A stretch of 64,000 nt of DNA from Xenophilus sp. L33. Its GTDB lineage: Bacteria > Pseudomonadota > Gammaproteobacteria > Burkholderiales > Burkholderiaceae_C. This document shows, one piece after another, positions 16,083 to 24,939 of this stretch (position 1 is the first letter of the stretch; each line of letters starts with the position of its first letter). The DNA lies in contig NZ_LMUW01000119.1 in assembly GCF_009765735.1 (NCBI RefSeq), forward strand, positions 1 to 64,000, read 5' to 3'. Below the pieces are notes generated by a model, which ran no database searches, was not told the origin of the DNA, and worked only from the letters and a program-made list of their open reading frames with translations. Both the position numbers and the translations under genes were made by a program.

Positions 16083-17561
16083 ATGTCATCGACATCGAAT
16101 GAAGTTCCCGTGATCGTCGTCACCGGCGCGCACCCCCGGCTCTACAACCACGATCTCGCGCCGGTCGCGCCGGAAGGCCGCACCTGGGGCACCTTCAGCC
16201 TGTTCGCGGTCTGGATGTCGGACGTGCACTCGGTGGGCGGCTACACCTTCGCGGCCAGCCTGTTCTTTCTGGGCCTGGCCGGCTGGCAGGTGCTGCTGTC
16301 GATGCTGGTCGGGATCACGATCGTCTATTTCCTGATGAACCTGGTCGGCCGGCCGTCGCAGAAATACGGCGTGCCCTTCCCGGTCTTCGCGCGCATGGCC
16401 TTCGGCGTCATGGGCGCGAACCTCGCCGCCATGGTGCGCGGCATCGTCGGCATCGTCTGGTACGGCGTGCAGACCTACTTCGCCTCCAAGGCGGTCGAGG
16501 TGCTGGTGGTCACGCTGGCGCCGTCGGCGGCCGACCTCACGCACAACAGCGTGTTCGGCCTGTCCACGCTGGGCTGGGGCAGCTTCCTGTTCATGTGGTT
16601 CTTCCAGCTGGTCATCTTCCTGGCCGGCATGGAGGCGATCCGCAAGTTCATCGACTTCTGCGGCCCGGTCGTCTACCTGGTGATGTTCGTGCTGGCCGGC
16701 TGGATGATCTGGAAGACCGGCATGTCGAGTTTCTCGATGCAGCTGTCGGACAAGCAATTCACCGGTCTCGAATCGATCGGCCTGATGGCCAATGCGGCGA
16801 TGCTGATCGTGGCCTACTTCGCCGCGCTGCTTTTGAATTTCGGCGATTTCTCGCGATTTGCAAAGAGCGAAGCAGCGATGAAGAAAGGAAATTTCTGGGG
16901 CCTCCCCGTGAATTTCATCGTATTCGCATTGATTACCGTGATCGTCACCGGCGGCTCGATGCGAGTCTTCGGCGAAGCCATCATGGACCCGGTGCTGATC
17001 GTTCAGAAGATCAACAATCCGGTCGCCACCATCGTCGGCTCGATCACTTTCATCGTCGCCACGATGGGTATCAATATCGTCGCCAACTTCGTCTCGCCGG
17101 CCTACGACATCGCCAATCTCGCGCCGCAGAAGATCAATTTCAAGATGGGCGGATTGATCACCTCGATCCTGTCGGTGCTGGTGTGCCCGTGGCTCTTCGT
17201 GTCGAGCCCGCATGCGATCACCGTCTTCGTCAGCATCTTCGGCGCGGTGCTCGGCCCAATGTTCGGCATCATGGTGGCCGACTATTACCTGGTGAAGCGC
17301 GAGCACATCGTGCTCGACGACCTCTACACGATGTCGCCGAAGGGTTCGCTGCATTTCGACGGCGGCTGGAATCGCAAGGCATTGCTGGCACTCGCATTGT
17401 CGGGCGCATTGTCGATCGGACTCTCACTGGCCGGCGCCTTCGGCCTGATGTTCAATGTCGGTGATTGGGGTTGGCTGATCGGGTCGGCGACCGGTGCGAT
17501 CCTGCAGGTCCTGATCAGTCGCGGATCGACCCGCGCATTGCCGATGCCGGCCGGTGCCTGA
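16083..17561 (+). CDS. NCS1-family nucleobase/allantoin:cation symporter
   Basis: A 492-residue permease with about twelve helices. The N-terminus, YNHDLAPVAPEGRTWGTFSLFAVWMSDVHSVGGY, is typical of nucleobase:cation symporter-1 proteins (cytosine, uracil, allantoin, hydantoin importers). MVADYYLVKREHIVLDDLY near the C-terminus is also family-like. It starts 102 bp after pyc on the same strand, but a functional link is not obvious. Codon use shifts to more A/T-rich codons around 16840-16940, a modest local anomaly. The substrate cannot be told from the sequence. Confidence 0.88.
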   Translation: MSSTSNEVPVIVVTGAHPRLYNHDLAPVAPEGRTWGTFSLFAVWMSDVHSVGGYTFAASLFFLGLAGWQVLLSMLVGITIVYFLMNLVGRPSQKYGVPFPVFARMAFGVMGANLAAMVRGIVGIVWYGVQTYFASKAVEVLVVTLAPSAADLTHNSVFGLSTLGWGSFLFMWFFQLVIFLAGMEAIRKFIDFCGPVVYLVMFVLAGWMIWKTGMSSFSMQLSDKQFTGLESIGLMANAAMLIVAYFAALLLNFGDFSRFAKSEAAMKKGNFWGLPVNFIVFALITVIVTGGSMRVFGEAIMDPVLIVQKINNPVATIVGSITFIVATMGINIVANFVSPAYDIANLAPQKINFKMGGLITSILSVLVCPWLFVSSPHAITVFVSIFGAVLGPMFGIMVADYYLVKREHIVLDDLYTMSPKGSLHFDGGWNRKALLALALSGALSIGLSLAGAFGLMFNVGDWGWLIGSATGAILQVLISRGSTRALPMPAGA

Positions 17562-17715
17562 CAACACGGCGAGGTCAAAGACGACATCCATTGATTGAAC
17601 TTCCGCAGCGCGATTGCTTCCAATTGGCGCTCCTGCCGGGAGATAAGGCAGGAATTAGCCGCCGGTTGCAATGCGAGTAAGCTACGGCACCTGATCAATC
17701 AATGGAATTTCGTCG

Positions 17716-18231
17716 ATGGCACAGACCTACAAGCAGATCCAGAAGCAGATCGAACAGTTGCAAAAGCAGGCCGAAGCCCTGCGCGAAGGCGAGATCAAGG
17801 GCGTGGTCGACCGCATCAAGGTCGCGATCGCGCACTACGGCCTGACGGCCGCGCATCTGGGCCTCGAACTGGGCAAGGGTGGCGCTCGCCGGCCGCGTTC
17901 CGCCGCCCGGTCGGCGCGCGCGGCGAATGCCAAGTTCGGTGACGGCAACGGCAATGTCTGGTCGGGTCGCGGCCCGCATCCGCACTGGCTGCGCGACGCG
18001 CTCAAGGCCGGCCGTTCGCTCGACGAATTCCGCGTCGCCGGTGCATCGGCCGAGTCCGCCGGCAGCGCCAAGCCTGGCGCCCGCGTCGCCGCCAAGAAGT
18101 CCAAGCGCGCGCCGTCCAAGGTCAACTACAGCGACGACGCCGGCAATTCCTGGACCGGCCGCGGCCCCAAGCCGGGCTGGCTCAAGGCCGCGCTCGACAG
18201 CGGCAAGTCGCTGCAGGACTTCCTGAAGTAA
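17716..18231 (+). CDS. H-NS-family protein with two C-terminal DNA-binding domains
   Basis: A 171-residue nucleoid-associated protein. Residues 1-55 form the coiled-coil oligomerisation region (YKQIQKQIEQLQKQAEALRE). Two copies of the H-NS DNA-binding domain follow: about 73-106 with WSGRGPHPHWLRDALKAGRSLDEF, and about 137-171 with WTGRGPKPGWLKAALDSGKSLQDF. They are joined by an Ala/Ser/Lys-rich linker containing AAKKSKRAPSK. Usual family members of Burkholderiales have one such domain in about 100 residues. The RGR-type minor-groove hook is present in both copies (SGRGP, TGRGP). Likely role: silencing of AT-rich DNA, possibly with bridging or higher affinity from the doubled domain (inference). 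Confidence 0.9.
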   Translation: MAQTYKQIQKQIEQLQKQAEALREGEIKGVVDRIKVAIAHYGLTAAHLGLELGKGGARRPRSAARSARAANAKFGDGNGNVWSGRGPHPHWLRDALKAGRSLDEFRVAGASAESAGSAKPGARVAAKKSKRAPSKVNYSDDAGNSWTGRGPKPGWLKAALDSGKSLQDFLK

Positions 18232-18243
18232 TCCGGTTCCCGG

Positions 18244-19965
18244 TCAGACGCGCAGGTTGGTGCGCGCCAGGTCGATCAACTCGCGCCCACGGCCGTCCAT
18301 CACCGCCCGGAGCAGGTACAGGCTGAAATGCCCGGCCTGGTCGAGGGTGGTCTTCGGTGGCATCGCCAGTTCCTGCCGCGCGCTCACCACGTCCACCAGC
18401 GCCGGGCCGTCGTGCGCGAAGGCCTCGCGCAACGCACCTTCGAGTTCGCCCGGCTGCTCCACGCGGATGCCCTTGATGCCCATGGCCTCGGCCATCGCGG
18501 CGAAGTTCGGGTTCTGCAGGTCGACGCCGTTGTCGAGGAAGCCGGTGGCCTTCATCTCCATCTCGACGAAGCCCAGGGTGCCGTTGTTGAGCACCACCAC
18601 CTTCACCGGCAGCTTCAGCTGGGTGAGGCTGATGAGGTCGCCCATCATCATCGTGAAGCCGCCGTCGCCCGACATCGAGACGACCTGGCGCCCGCGGTCG
18701 GCCGATTGCGCGCCGATCGCCTGCAGCATCGCATTGGCCATCGAGCCATGGTTGAAGGAGCCGATCAGCCGGCGCCTGCCGTTCATCTTGAGATAGCGCG
18801 CCGCCCAGACGGTCTGGGTGCCGACGTCGCAGGTGAAGACCGCGTCGTCGGCGGCCAGTTCGCTGATGAGCCGGGCGCAATATTGCGGATGGATCTGCTG
18901 GCCGTTCGGCTGGCCTTCGGCGAGCTGGTCGAGGTCGGCGCGGGCCTTGCGGTAGTGGGTCAGCGACGCGTCCAGGTGCGCGCGGTCGGTCCGGGCCTTC
19001 AGCCGCGGCAGCAGCGCCGACACGGTGGTCGCGACGTCGCCGACCAGCCCGATGTCCAGCCGGCGCCGGTTGCCCAGGCTCTCGGCGCGCAGGTCGATCT
19101 GCGCGACCGTCGCCTCGTCCGGATAGAACTGCCGGTAGGGAAAGTCGGTGCCCAGCATCAGCAGCATGTCGCACTCCTTCATCGCCTTGTAGCCCGAGGC
19201 GAAGCCGATAAGCCCGGTCATGCCGACGTCGAAGGGGTTGTCCCACTCGACATGCTCCTTGCCGCGAAGCGAGTGCACGATCGGCGCCTGCAGCCGGCCG
19301 GCGAGCTCGATCAGCTCTTCATGCGCGCCGGCGCAGCCCGCGCCGCACAGCAGCGTGATGCGTCTGGCCGCGTCGAGCCGCCGCGCCAGTTCGTCCAGCT
19401 CGCCGTCGGGCGGGCAGACCCGCGGCATGCGCGGCGCGACCCAGGTCGGCACCGCCGCCTCGGTCGGCTCGAGCGCGATGTCGCCGGGCACCACCACCAC
19501 CGCGACGCCCTGGCGCGCGACCGCGATCCGGATCGCCTTCTCGACGATCCGAGGCAGGTGCTCCGGGTTCGACACCAGCTCGACGTAGTGGCTGCATTCG
19601 ACGAAGAGCTGTTCCGGATGGGTCGCCTGGAAGTAGGAGCTGCCGATCTCCGCGCTCGGGATGTGGGCGGCGATCGCCAGCACCGGCACCCGGCTGCGCT
19701 GGCAGTCGAACAGGCCGTTGATGAGGTGCAGATTGCCCGGACCGCAACTGCCGGCACACACCGCCAGTTCGCCGGTGAGATGAGCTTCGGCGCCGGCGGC
19801 GAAGGCGGCCGACTCCTCGTGGCGCACGTGCATCCACTCGATGTCGTCCATGCGGCTGAGCGCGTCGGTGAGGCCGTTGAGGGAGTCGCCGACCACGCCG
19901 TAGACGCGGCGGATGCCGGCGGCCCGGAGCGTTTCGGCCATCCATTGCGCGAGTGTGCGAGACAT
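18244..19965 (-). CDS. poxB: Pyruvate oxidase/dehydrogenase (quinone), PoxB type
   Basis: A 573-residue thiamine-diphosphate enzyme decarboxylating pyruvate to acetate and CO2, with electrons passing through FAD to ubiquinone at the membrane. The ThDP-activating glutamate lies in MHVRHEESAAFAAG (E50/E51). The cofactor-binding GDGGFTMMMGDL...LNNGTLGF is in the C-terminal third, and the central FAD domain includes GLIGFASGYKAMKECD. The length matches E. coli PoxB (572 aa). AGAGGAG precedes the ATG. It is convergent with the H-NS-like gene, with only 12 bp between. Other ThDP enzymes such as acetolactate synthase are less likely. Confidence 0.9.
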   Translation of the reverse strand: MSRTLAQWMAETLRAAGIRRVYGVVGDSLNGLTDALSRMDDIEWMHVRHEESAAFAAGAEAHLTGELAVCAGSCGPGNLHLINGLFDCQRSRVPVLAIAAHIPSAEIGSSYFQATHPEQLFVECSHYVELVSNPEHLPRIVEKAIRIAVARQGVAVVVVPGDIALEPTEAAVPTWVAPRMPRVCPPDGELDELARRLDAARRITLLCGAGCAGAHEELIELAGRLQAPIVHSLRGKEHVEWDNPFDVGMTGLIGFASGYKAMKECDMLLMLGTDFPYRQFYPDEATVAQIDLRAESLGNRRRLDIGLVGDVATTVSALLPRLKARTDRAHLDASLTHYRKARADLDQLAEGQPNGQQIHPQYCARLISELAADDAVFTCDVGTQTVWAARYLKMNGRRRLIGSFNHGSMANAMLQAIGAQSADRGRQVVSMSGDGGFTMMMGDLISLTQLKLPVKVVVLNNGTLGFVEMEMKATGFLDNGVDLQNPNFAAMAEAMGIKGIRVEQPGELEGALREAFAHDGPALVDVVSARQELAMPPKTTLDQAGHFSLYLLRAVMDGRGRELIDLARTNLRV

Positions 19966-20040
19966 CGACCGGCTCCTCTTGGCGTGGGGATCGCCAGCTT
20001 AGCGCCGAAGCGGCGTCACGGGAGCGTTTTCAAGCGGGCA

Positions 20041-20065
20041 AAAGAAGGCCCGCCGAAGCGGGCCT
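20041..20065 (-). terminator. Rho-independent terminator for the amidohydrolase transcript
   Basis: GGCCCGC-CGAA-GCGGGCC (20048-20065). Read on the minus strand it is followed by TTCTTTT. It lies 115 bp after the amidohydrolase stop. Confidence 0.7.
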
Positions 20066-20179
20066 AAGGGTTGGTCCTTGATGCCTACCCAGGGAGAAAC
20101 CAAGACCGCAGGATATGCGCGTTAGTGCCAACTTCAAAGTCGGCCAAAGGTTCAAGCCTGTGGATTAATTCACGCTTTT

Positions 20180-21640
20180 TCAAGTCTTGAGCGTGTTCTT
20201 GTGGATCTTCCCGTCCTTCATCACGATCAGCAGGCTGGATTCGGGCTTCGCCAGCAGCGACAGGTCGTCCAGCGGGTTGCCGTCGACCAGCAGCAGGTCG
20301 GCCAGGGCGCCGGTCTCGAGCACGCCGAGCTTGCCGGGATAGGGGTTGCGCGGGCCGGACATCGCCATCAGGTCGGCATTGGTGGCGGTCGCCATCGTCA
20401 GGATCTCTGCATTCGAATACCAGCGGCTCAGGTGGTTGAGCATCACGCCCTGGCGCGCGGCCAGGTCGCGGTTGAAGAGCATGTCGGAGCCGAAGGCGGT
20501 CTTGAGCTTGTGCTTGCGCGCCAGCTGGTAGGCGTTGTCGGTGCCACCGAACACCTGCAGCGCCGCAACCCAGCTCGGCCCCGCCAGGCGGCCGGTGTCT
20601 TCCTCCGAGAGGAAGGGCTGGATGCTCAGCCAGACGCCCTTGTCGGCCATCAGCGCGGCGGTCGGCTCGTCCATCAGGTGCGCATGCTCGATGCAGCGGA
20701 CACCGGCGTTGACCGCGCGCTGCACCGTCTTCGGCGCGTACGCATGCACCGCGACGTAGGTGTTCCAGTCGTTGGCGACATCGACCGCCGAGCGCACCTC
20801 CGCCTCGCTCAGCGTGGTCAGGTCGAGCGGGCTGCGCGGCGACGAGACGCCGCCGCCGCCCACCACCTTGAGCTGCGAGGCGCCCTGCATGAGCTGTTCG
20901 CGCGCCCGCAGCCGGATCTCGTCCGGGCTGTCGACGATCGCGGCGGCGCCCGAACGCTCGACGAAGTTGTTCGGATTGCCCGGCTGGCGCGGCAGGTCGG
21001 ACAGCGAGCGCAGGTCGCCGTGGCCGCCGCTCGCGGTGATCATCGCGCCGCAGGGATAGATGCGCGGGCCGACCACCAGGCCCTCGTCGACCGCCTGCTT
21101 GAAGGCGAACACCGGGCCGCCGAGGTCGCGCACCGTGGTGAAGCCGCGCATCAGGGTGCGCTCCGATTCGGCCGCCGCCGCCAGGTGGATGTAGCCGACG
21201 TCGCCGGCCAGCAGGCTCTGGATCGGCAGGCCGGCGAAAAAGGTGTGCCAATGGGCGTCGATCAGCCCCGGCATCAGCACCCGGCCGCCGCAGTCGATCT
21301 GCTGGGCGCCGTCCGGCGGCGTCGGGTTGCCGCTGGTCACGGCCTTGATCAGGTTGCCGTCGACCAGCAGGCAGAGGCCGTCGCGCAGCCGCCCGGCGCG
21401 GGAATCGAACAGCCGGAAGTTGCTGAACCAGATCGGCCGCGCGGGCGGCGGCGCCACCTGCGCGAACGAGCGCGCTGGCAGGCCCAGCATGGCCAGCGAA
21501 GCCGCCATGCCGGCGACGAAACCGCGGCGCGTGAGTTCGGTGCCGATGCGGCGGGTCGCCGCCAGCATCTCCGGTTGATGGCAAAGGCACACCGCCCGGC
21601 TGATCCGGGAGCCGTCGCCCAGGGAATTGCAGCTGTACAT
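20180..21640 (-). CDS. Tat-exported metal-dependent amidohydrolase
   Basis: A 486-residue amidohydrolase-superfamily enzyme with a twin-arginine signal (ELTRRGFVAGMAASLAMLG, residues 35-53, ending near SFA), so it acts in the periplasm. Metal ligands are visible in GLIDAHWHT (HxH) and VHAYAP, CIEHAHLMDE and GSDMLF. This is the imidazolonepropionase/prolidase-like branch that cleaves cyclic amides or X-Pro dipeptides; the substrate is not determined. AAGGAGAT precedes the ATG, although the signal peptide is unusually far (about 35 residues) from it, so a later start is possible. A GST gene follows upstream on the same strand 21 bp away. Confidence 0.85.
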   Translation of the reverse strand: MYSCNSLGDGSRISRAVCLCHQPEMLAATRRIGTELTRRGFVAGMAASLAMLGLPARSFAQVAPPPARPIWFSNFRLFDSRAGRLRDGLCLLVDGNLIKAVTSGNPTPPDGAQQIDCGGRVLMPGLIDAHWHTFFAGLPIQSLLAGDVGYIHLAAAAESERTLMRGFTTVRDLGGPVFAFKQAVDEGLVVGPRIYPCGAMITASGGHGDLRSLSDLPRQPGNPNNFVERSGAAAIVDSPDEIRLRAREQLMQGASQLKVVGGGGVSSPRSPLDLTTLSEAEVRSAVDVANDWNTYVAVHAYAPKTVQRAVNAGVRCIEHAHLMDEPTAALMADKGVWLSIQPFLSEEDTGRLAGPSWVAALQVFGGTDNAYQLARKHKLKTAFGSDMLFNRDLAARQGVMLNHLSRWYSNAEILTMATATNADLMAMSGPRNPYPGKLGVLETGALADLLLVDGNPLDDLSLLAKPESSLLIVMKDGKIHKNTLKT

Positions 21641-21661
21641 GACGGGATCTCCTTGTGTCGT

Positions 21662-22300
21662 TCAGTCCAGCAGCAGCCGCATGCCGGGGTCGCCCTTCTG
21701 CATGGCGCGCTGGTAGGCCTCGCGCCGGCTGACGCGCTGCAGGTACGCGAGGATGTTCGGATAGGGCTTCAGGTCGAGCGGCATGAAGTAGCGCATGGTG
21801 GTGAGCGAGAACACGGTCATCACGTCCGCGGCCGTGAATTCGCCGGCCAGGTACTCGACCTCGCCCAGGCGCTTGTCGACCATCGCCAGCGCCAGGTGCA
21901 AGCGGCCGAACAGGCGGCTGCGCATCGGATGGTCGGGCGGCAGGTCGAGCCGGCTCAGCACCATGTTGCGGCCCATGTTCGGCTGCAGGTTGCCGTTGGC
22001 GTAGTGGAACCAGAAGAGGTAGGTCGCGAATTCCGGATGCGTGGGGCCGAAGACGAGCCGGCCGTTGCCGTGCCTGGCCAGCAGGTAGTCGACGATCGCG
22101 CCGGACTCCGCCAGCACCAGGCTGCCGTCGGTGATCACCGGCGCGGTGCCGAGCGGCGTCAGCGCGACCAGCTCCGGCGGTGACAGCTGCGTGACGGCAT
22201 CGCGCGTGTAGTGCTTGAGCTCATAGGGAATCCCGAGCTCCTCGCAGAGCCAGACGATGCGCTCGGACTGCGACTTGCCGAGATGGTGGACGATCAGCAT
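21662..22300 (-). CDS. Glutathione S-transferase family protein
   Basis: A 212-residue GST. The N-terminal thioredoxin fold includes HHLGKSQSERIVWLCEELGIPYEL, with the catalytic Ser region SQSERI. The TPLGTAPVI cis-Pro and ESGAIVDYLL glutathione-binding segment follow. The C-terminal helical domain has the conserved FTAADVMTVFSL. It is cytoplasmic and conjugates glutathione to electrophiles or removes it. It is co-directional with the exported amidohydrolase 21 bp downstream, probably one transcript, but no shared pathway is evident. Confidence 0.9.
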   Translation of the reverse strand: MLIVHHLGKSQSERIVWLCEELGIPYELKHYTRDAVTQLSPPELVALTPLGTAPVITDGSLVLAESGAIVDYLLARHGNGRLVFGPTHPEFATYLFWFHYANGNLQPNMGRNMVLSRLDLPPDHPMRSRLFGRLHLALAMVDKRLGEVEYLAGEFTAADVMTVFSLTTMRYFMPLDLKPYPNILAYLQRVSRREAYQRAMQKGDPGMRLLLD

Positions 22301-22401
22301 GGGAAGGTTCCTTGTTGGCGGATCGCCATCTTAGGACCGGCTCGGGACGCGCGTAAGACCGGCTTCGAGGGCCGGCGTTGGCCGGGGGTAAAGTGGCGCT
22401 C

Positions 22402-23703
22402 ATGTCGAATCTCATCGTGCACGGCGGCACGCCTCTGAAGGGCCGCATCATTCCTTCCGCCAACAAGAACGCCGTGTTGCCGGTGCTCTGCGCCACGCTG
22501 CTGAGCAACGAGCCACTGCGTCTCCTGGGCGTTCCCGACATCACCGACGTGCGCAAGATCCTGGACATCTTCCGCACGCTCGGCAGCGAGGTCCGCATGG
22601 ACCACGCCAGCGGCACGCTGGAGCTCCACCACCACAAGACCGTCTTCGACGCCGCGCGGCATCGCCTGCCGGAAGAGATGCGCTCGTCGATCATGCTGGT
22701 GCCGCCGCTCCTGGCGCGCTTCGGCGTCGCCCGGCTGGAGGACAACGTCAAGGGCTGCACCCTGGGCGTGCGCGAGATCGATCCGCACGTGGAGGTGTTC
22801 CGGCGCTTCGGCGGCCAGGTCGAGCGGGTCGACGGCTCGCTGCTGGTGCGCAGTCCGGGACGGCTCACGCCGACGGACCACTGGCTCGACTACGCCTCGG
22901 TCACCACCACCGAGAACTTCGTGCTCTGCGCAGCGGTGGCGCCCGGCCGCTCGGTGCTGACCAATGCCGCGTCCGAGCCGCACGTGCAGGAGTTCTGCCG
23001 CTTCATGACGATGATCGGCGTGCGCATCGAAGGCATCGGCACCTCGCGCCTGACGGTGCACGGCGGCCCGGCGCTGAACGGCGGCGAATTCCGCTTCGAC
23101 GAGGACTTCCACGAGATCACCACCTTCCTCGCGCTCGGCGCGATCACCGGCGGCGACGTCGCGGTGCGCAACAGCGCACCCGAGAACTTCCCGCTGATCG
23201 ACCGCACCTTCGACAAGTTCGGCGTGCGCATCACGCATGCCGACGGCTGGTCGCGGGCCGAGCGCACCGGCCCGCTGAAGGTGCAGACGCCCTTCACCAG
23301 CAACGTGCTGACCAAGGTCGAGGCGGCGCCCTGGCCCTACTTCCCGGTCGACCTGCTGCCCATCTTCATCGCACTCGGCGTGCGTTCCGAGGGCAACGCG
23401 ATGTTCTGGAACAAGGTCTACGACGGCGCGCTCGGCTGGACCGGCGAGCTGTCGAAGTTCGGCGCGCACGTCTTCTCGTCGGACCCGCACCGGCTGATCA
23501 CCTTCGGCGGCCATGGCCTGACGCCGGCGGTGGTCGAGAGCCCCTACATCATCCGGGTCGCGATCGCGCTCTTCATGGTCGCGGCCAGCATCGACGGCCG
23601 CTCGGAGATCCGCAACGCCACGCCGATCCGCCGCGCGCATCCGCGCTTCGTCGAGAACCTGCGCAGCCTGGGCGTGCAGGTCGAGTGGACCAGCGAGGAA
23701 TAG
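22402..23703 (+). CDS. murA: MurA-like enolpyruvyl transferase, divergent paralogue
   Basis: A 433-residue EPSP-synthase-fold protein of the UDP-N-acetylglucosamine 1-carboxyvinyltransferase family, the first step of peptidoglycan precursor synthesis. Key residues are kept: K22-N23 in SANKNAVLP, the PEP-binding C119 with R124 in KGCTLGVREIDPH, the general-base Asp in YFPVDLLP, an Arg in SPYIIRVAI, and a late Arg in RAHPRFVENLRSLG. Surrounding sequence is quite divergent from housekeeping MurA (HHHKTVFDAARHRLP replaces the usual loop). It is not in a cell-wall cluster, so it is probably a second copy or a MurA-like enzyme for another nucleotide sugar; nucleoside-antibiotic enolpyruvyl transferases are an alternative. 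Confidence 0.8.
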   Translation: MSNLIVHGGTPLKGRIIPSANKNAVLPVLCATLLSNEPLRLLGVPDITDVRKILDIFRTLGSEVRMDHASGTLELHHHKTVFDAARHRLPEEMRSSIMLVPPLLARFGVARLEDNVKGCTLGVREIDPHVEVFRRFGGQVERVDGSLLVRSPGRLTPTDHWLDYASVTTTENFVLCAAVAPGRSVLTNAASEPHVQEFCRFMTMIGVRIEGIGTSRLTVHGGPALNGGEFRFDEDFHEITTFLALGAITGGDVAVRNSAPENFPLIDRTFDKFGVRITHADGWSRAERTGPLKVQTPFTSNVLTKVEAAPWPYFPVDLLPIFIALGVRSEGNAMFWNKVYDGALGWTGELSKFGAHVFSSDPHRLITFGGHGLTPAVVESPYIIRVAIALFMVAASIDGRSEIRNATPIRRAHPRFVENLRSLGVQVEWTSEE

Positions 23704-23740
23704 CGGCTTCGGACGTCTTCGGCTTTGTCGGCTTATTCGG

Positions 23741-24085
23741 CTACTTGACCAGCGGCGCCGTCTTCGGCGCATCCGGCTCGGTCGGGCCGGTGGAAGCGTC
23801 GCTCGACGGCGGCTTCGCGTTGCCGCCGGTGTTGAGCGGGTCGGCGCCCTTCAGGCCGGTCGACATCGAGCGCTTGTCCACCGGGTGCTGATGGGCCGCG
23901 CGGTTGCCCATGCCGTCGTCGATGGCGGGCGAGGCGCTGCTGTCGGGCGTGGCGCTGCCGGGCGCTGTCGGAGCGCCGGCCGACGAACCGGCGCCCGCGC
24001 TGCCCTGCGCCGAGGCGACCGCGGTGCCGAAGGCCAGGACCAGCGCCACGACAGCGGCACTGGCGGGCGTGGAATATCGTTTCAT
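23741..24085 (-). CDS. Hypothetical exported protein, Ala/Ser/Pro-rich
   Basis: A 114-residue protein with a clear Sec signal (MKRYSTPASAAVVALVLAFGTAVASA), then a low-complexity Gly/Ala/Ser/Pro segment with few hydrophobic residues, probably disordered in the periplasm. The MHQ-like cluster RAAHQHPVDKRSM lies mid-way. The start is put at the second ATG (24085), which places the signal peptide at the N-terminus. No family is recognised. It follows the DUF1345 gene on the minus strand. Confidence 0.6.
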   Translation of the reverse strand: MKRYSTPASAAVVALVLAFGTAVASAQGSAGAGSSAGAPTAPGSATPDSSASPAIDDGMGNRAAHQHPVDKRSMSTGLKGADPLNTGGNAKPPSSDASTGPTEPDAPKTAPLVK

Positions 24086-24171
24086 GGACGAAGTGGACCG
24101 CATCAGGTGCACCGTGCAAGTCCGCCGTCGGCGCTGCTTCGCGTCGTCCCGCGCTGACGCACGGCCGGCGC

Positions 24172-24843
24172 CTAGAACAGGCTGGCCCCGATGTTGATCA
24201 GCAAGGCCAGCACGGTGGTGTTGAACAGGTAGGCCAGGATGCAATGCACCGAGCCGATGCGGCGCAGGTCCTTCGAGACGAAGGAGACGTCGGCGGTCTG
24301 GCCCGAGGTGCCGATCACCGCCGAGAAGTAGAAGAAATCGCCGTAGTCCGGCAGGTCGTCCTCCGGGAACTGCAGGCCGGGCTTGCGGCCGTCGGAGACG
24401 TCGGCGTAGTAGTCGTGGGCGTAGTGCATCGCGAACATCACCTGGATGAAGGCCCACGACGAGAGCACCGTGACGCCGGCCAGTGTGATGTGCGCGATCT
24501 TGGCGAAGCCGTGCATGTCCTTGACCACCGCCAGCTCGCCGCCGATGGCGGCCAGGCTGGCGATCGCCGAGATCACCACCAGCACCAGGATGACGAACTT
24601 GCCGTCGTCCTGCAGCTGGGCCCGGTGCTTCATGCGTTCGCGCGACGAGCGGATCATCATCACTGCCGCCAGCACCACGTAGAGGATGGTGCCGGCGTTC
24701 CAGGCCAGCAGCCAGCGGGTCACCAGATGGGTCTCGATCTTCGGGGACAGCACCAGGTCCACGGCGACCGCGGTGAGGAGCGCGATCATCAGGCGCGGGC
24801 GCACCGCGAGCTGGAACAGGACCGGAAAGCGTTGGAGATTCAT
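24172..24843 (-). CDS. DUF1345 family membrane protein
   Basis: A 223-residue inner-membrane protein with about five to six hydrophobic helices. The segment GKFVILVLVVISAIASLAAIGGELA and the acidic ...QFPEDDLPDYGDFFYFSAVIGTSGQTADV are typical of DUF1345, a conserved family of unknown function. The DxxYGDFFYFS...GTSGQTAD stretch resembles a two-helix ion-channel pore loop, which is suggestive only. It stands between an exported small protein and a GNAT gene on the same strand. Confidence 0.82.
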   Translation of the reverse strand: MNLQRFPVLFQLAVRPRLMIALLTAVAVDLVLSPKIETHLVTRWLLAWNAGTILYVVLAAVMMIRSSRERMKHRAQLQDDGKFVILVLVVISAIASLAAIGGELAVVKDMHGFAKIAHITLAGVTVLSSWAFIQVMFAMHYAHDYYADVSDGRKPGLQFPEDDLPDYGDFFYFSAVIGTSGQTADVSFVSKDLRRIGSVHCILAYLFNTTVLALLINIGASLF

Positions 24844-24939
24844 GCAAGAGCAAAAATGGGAGAGGAAGCGGCACCGAAGCGCCGATGCGATTGTCTTCCC
24901 GCAGGCTGACCAGCTTCGGACCTGGTGTGCTGTCCCGCG

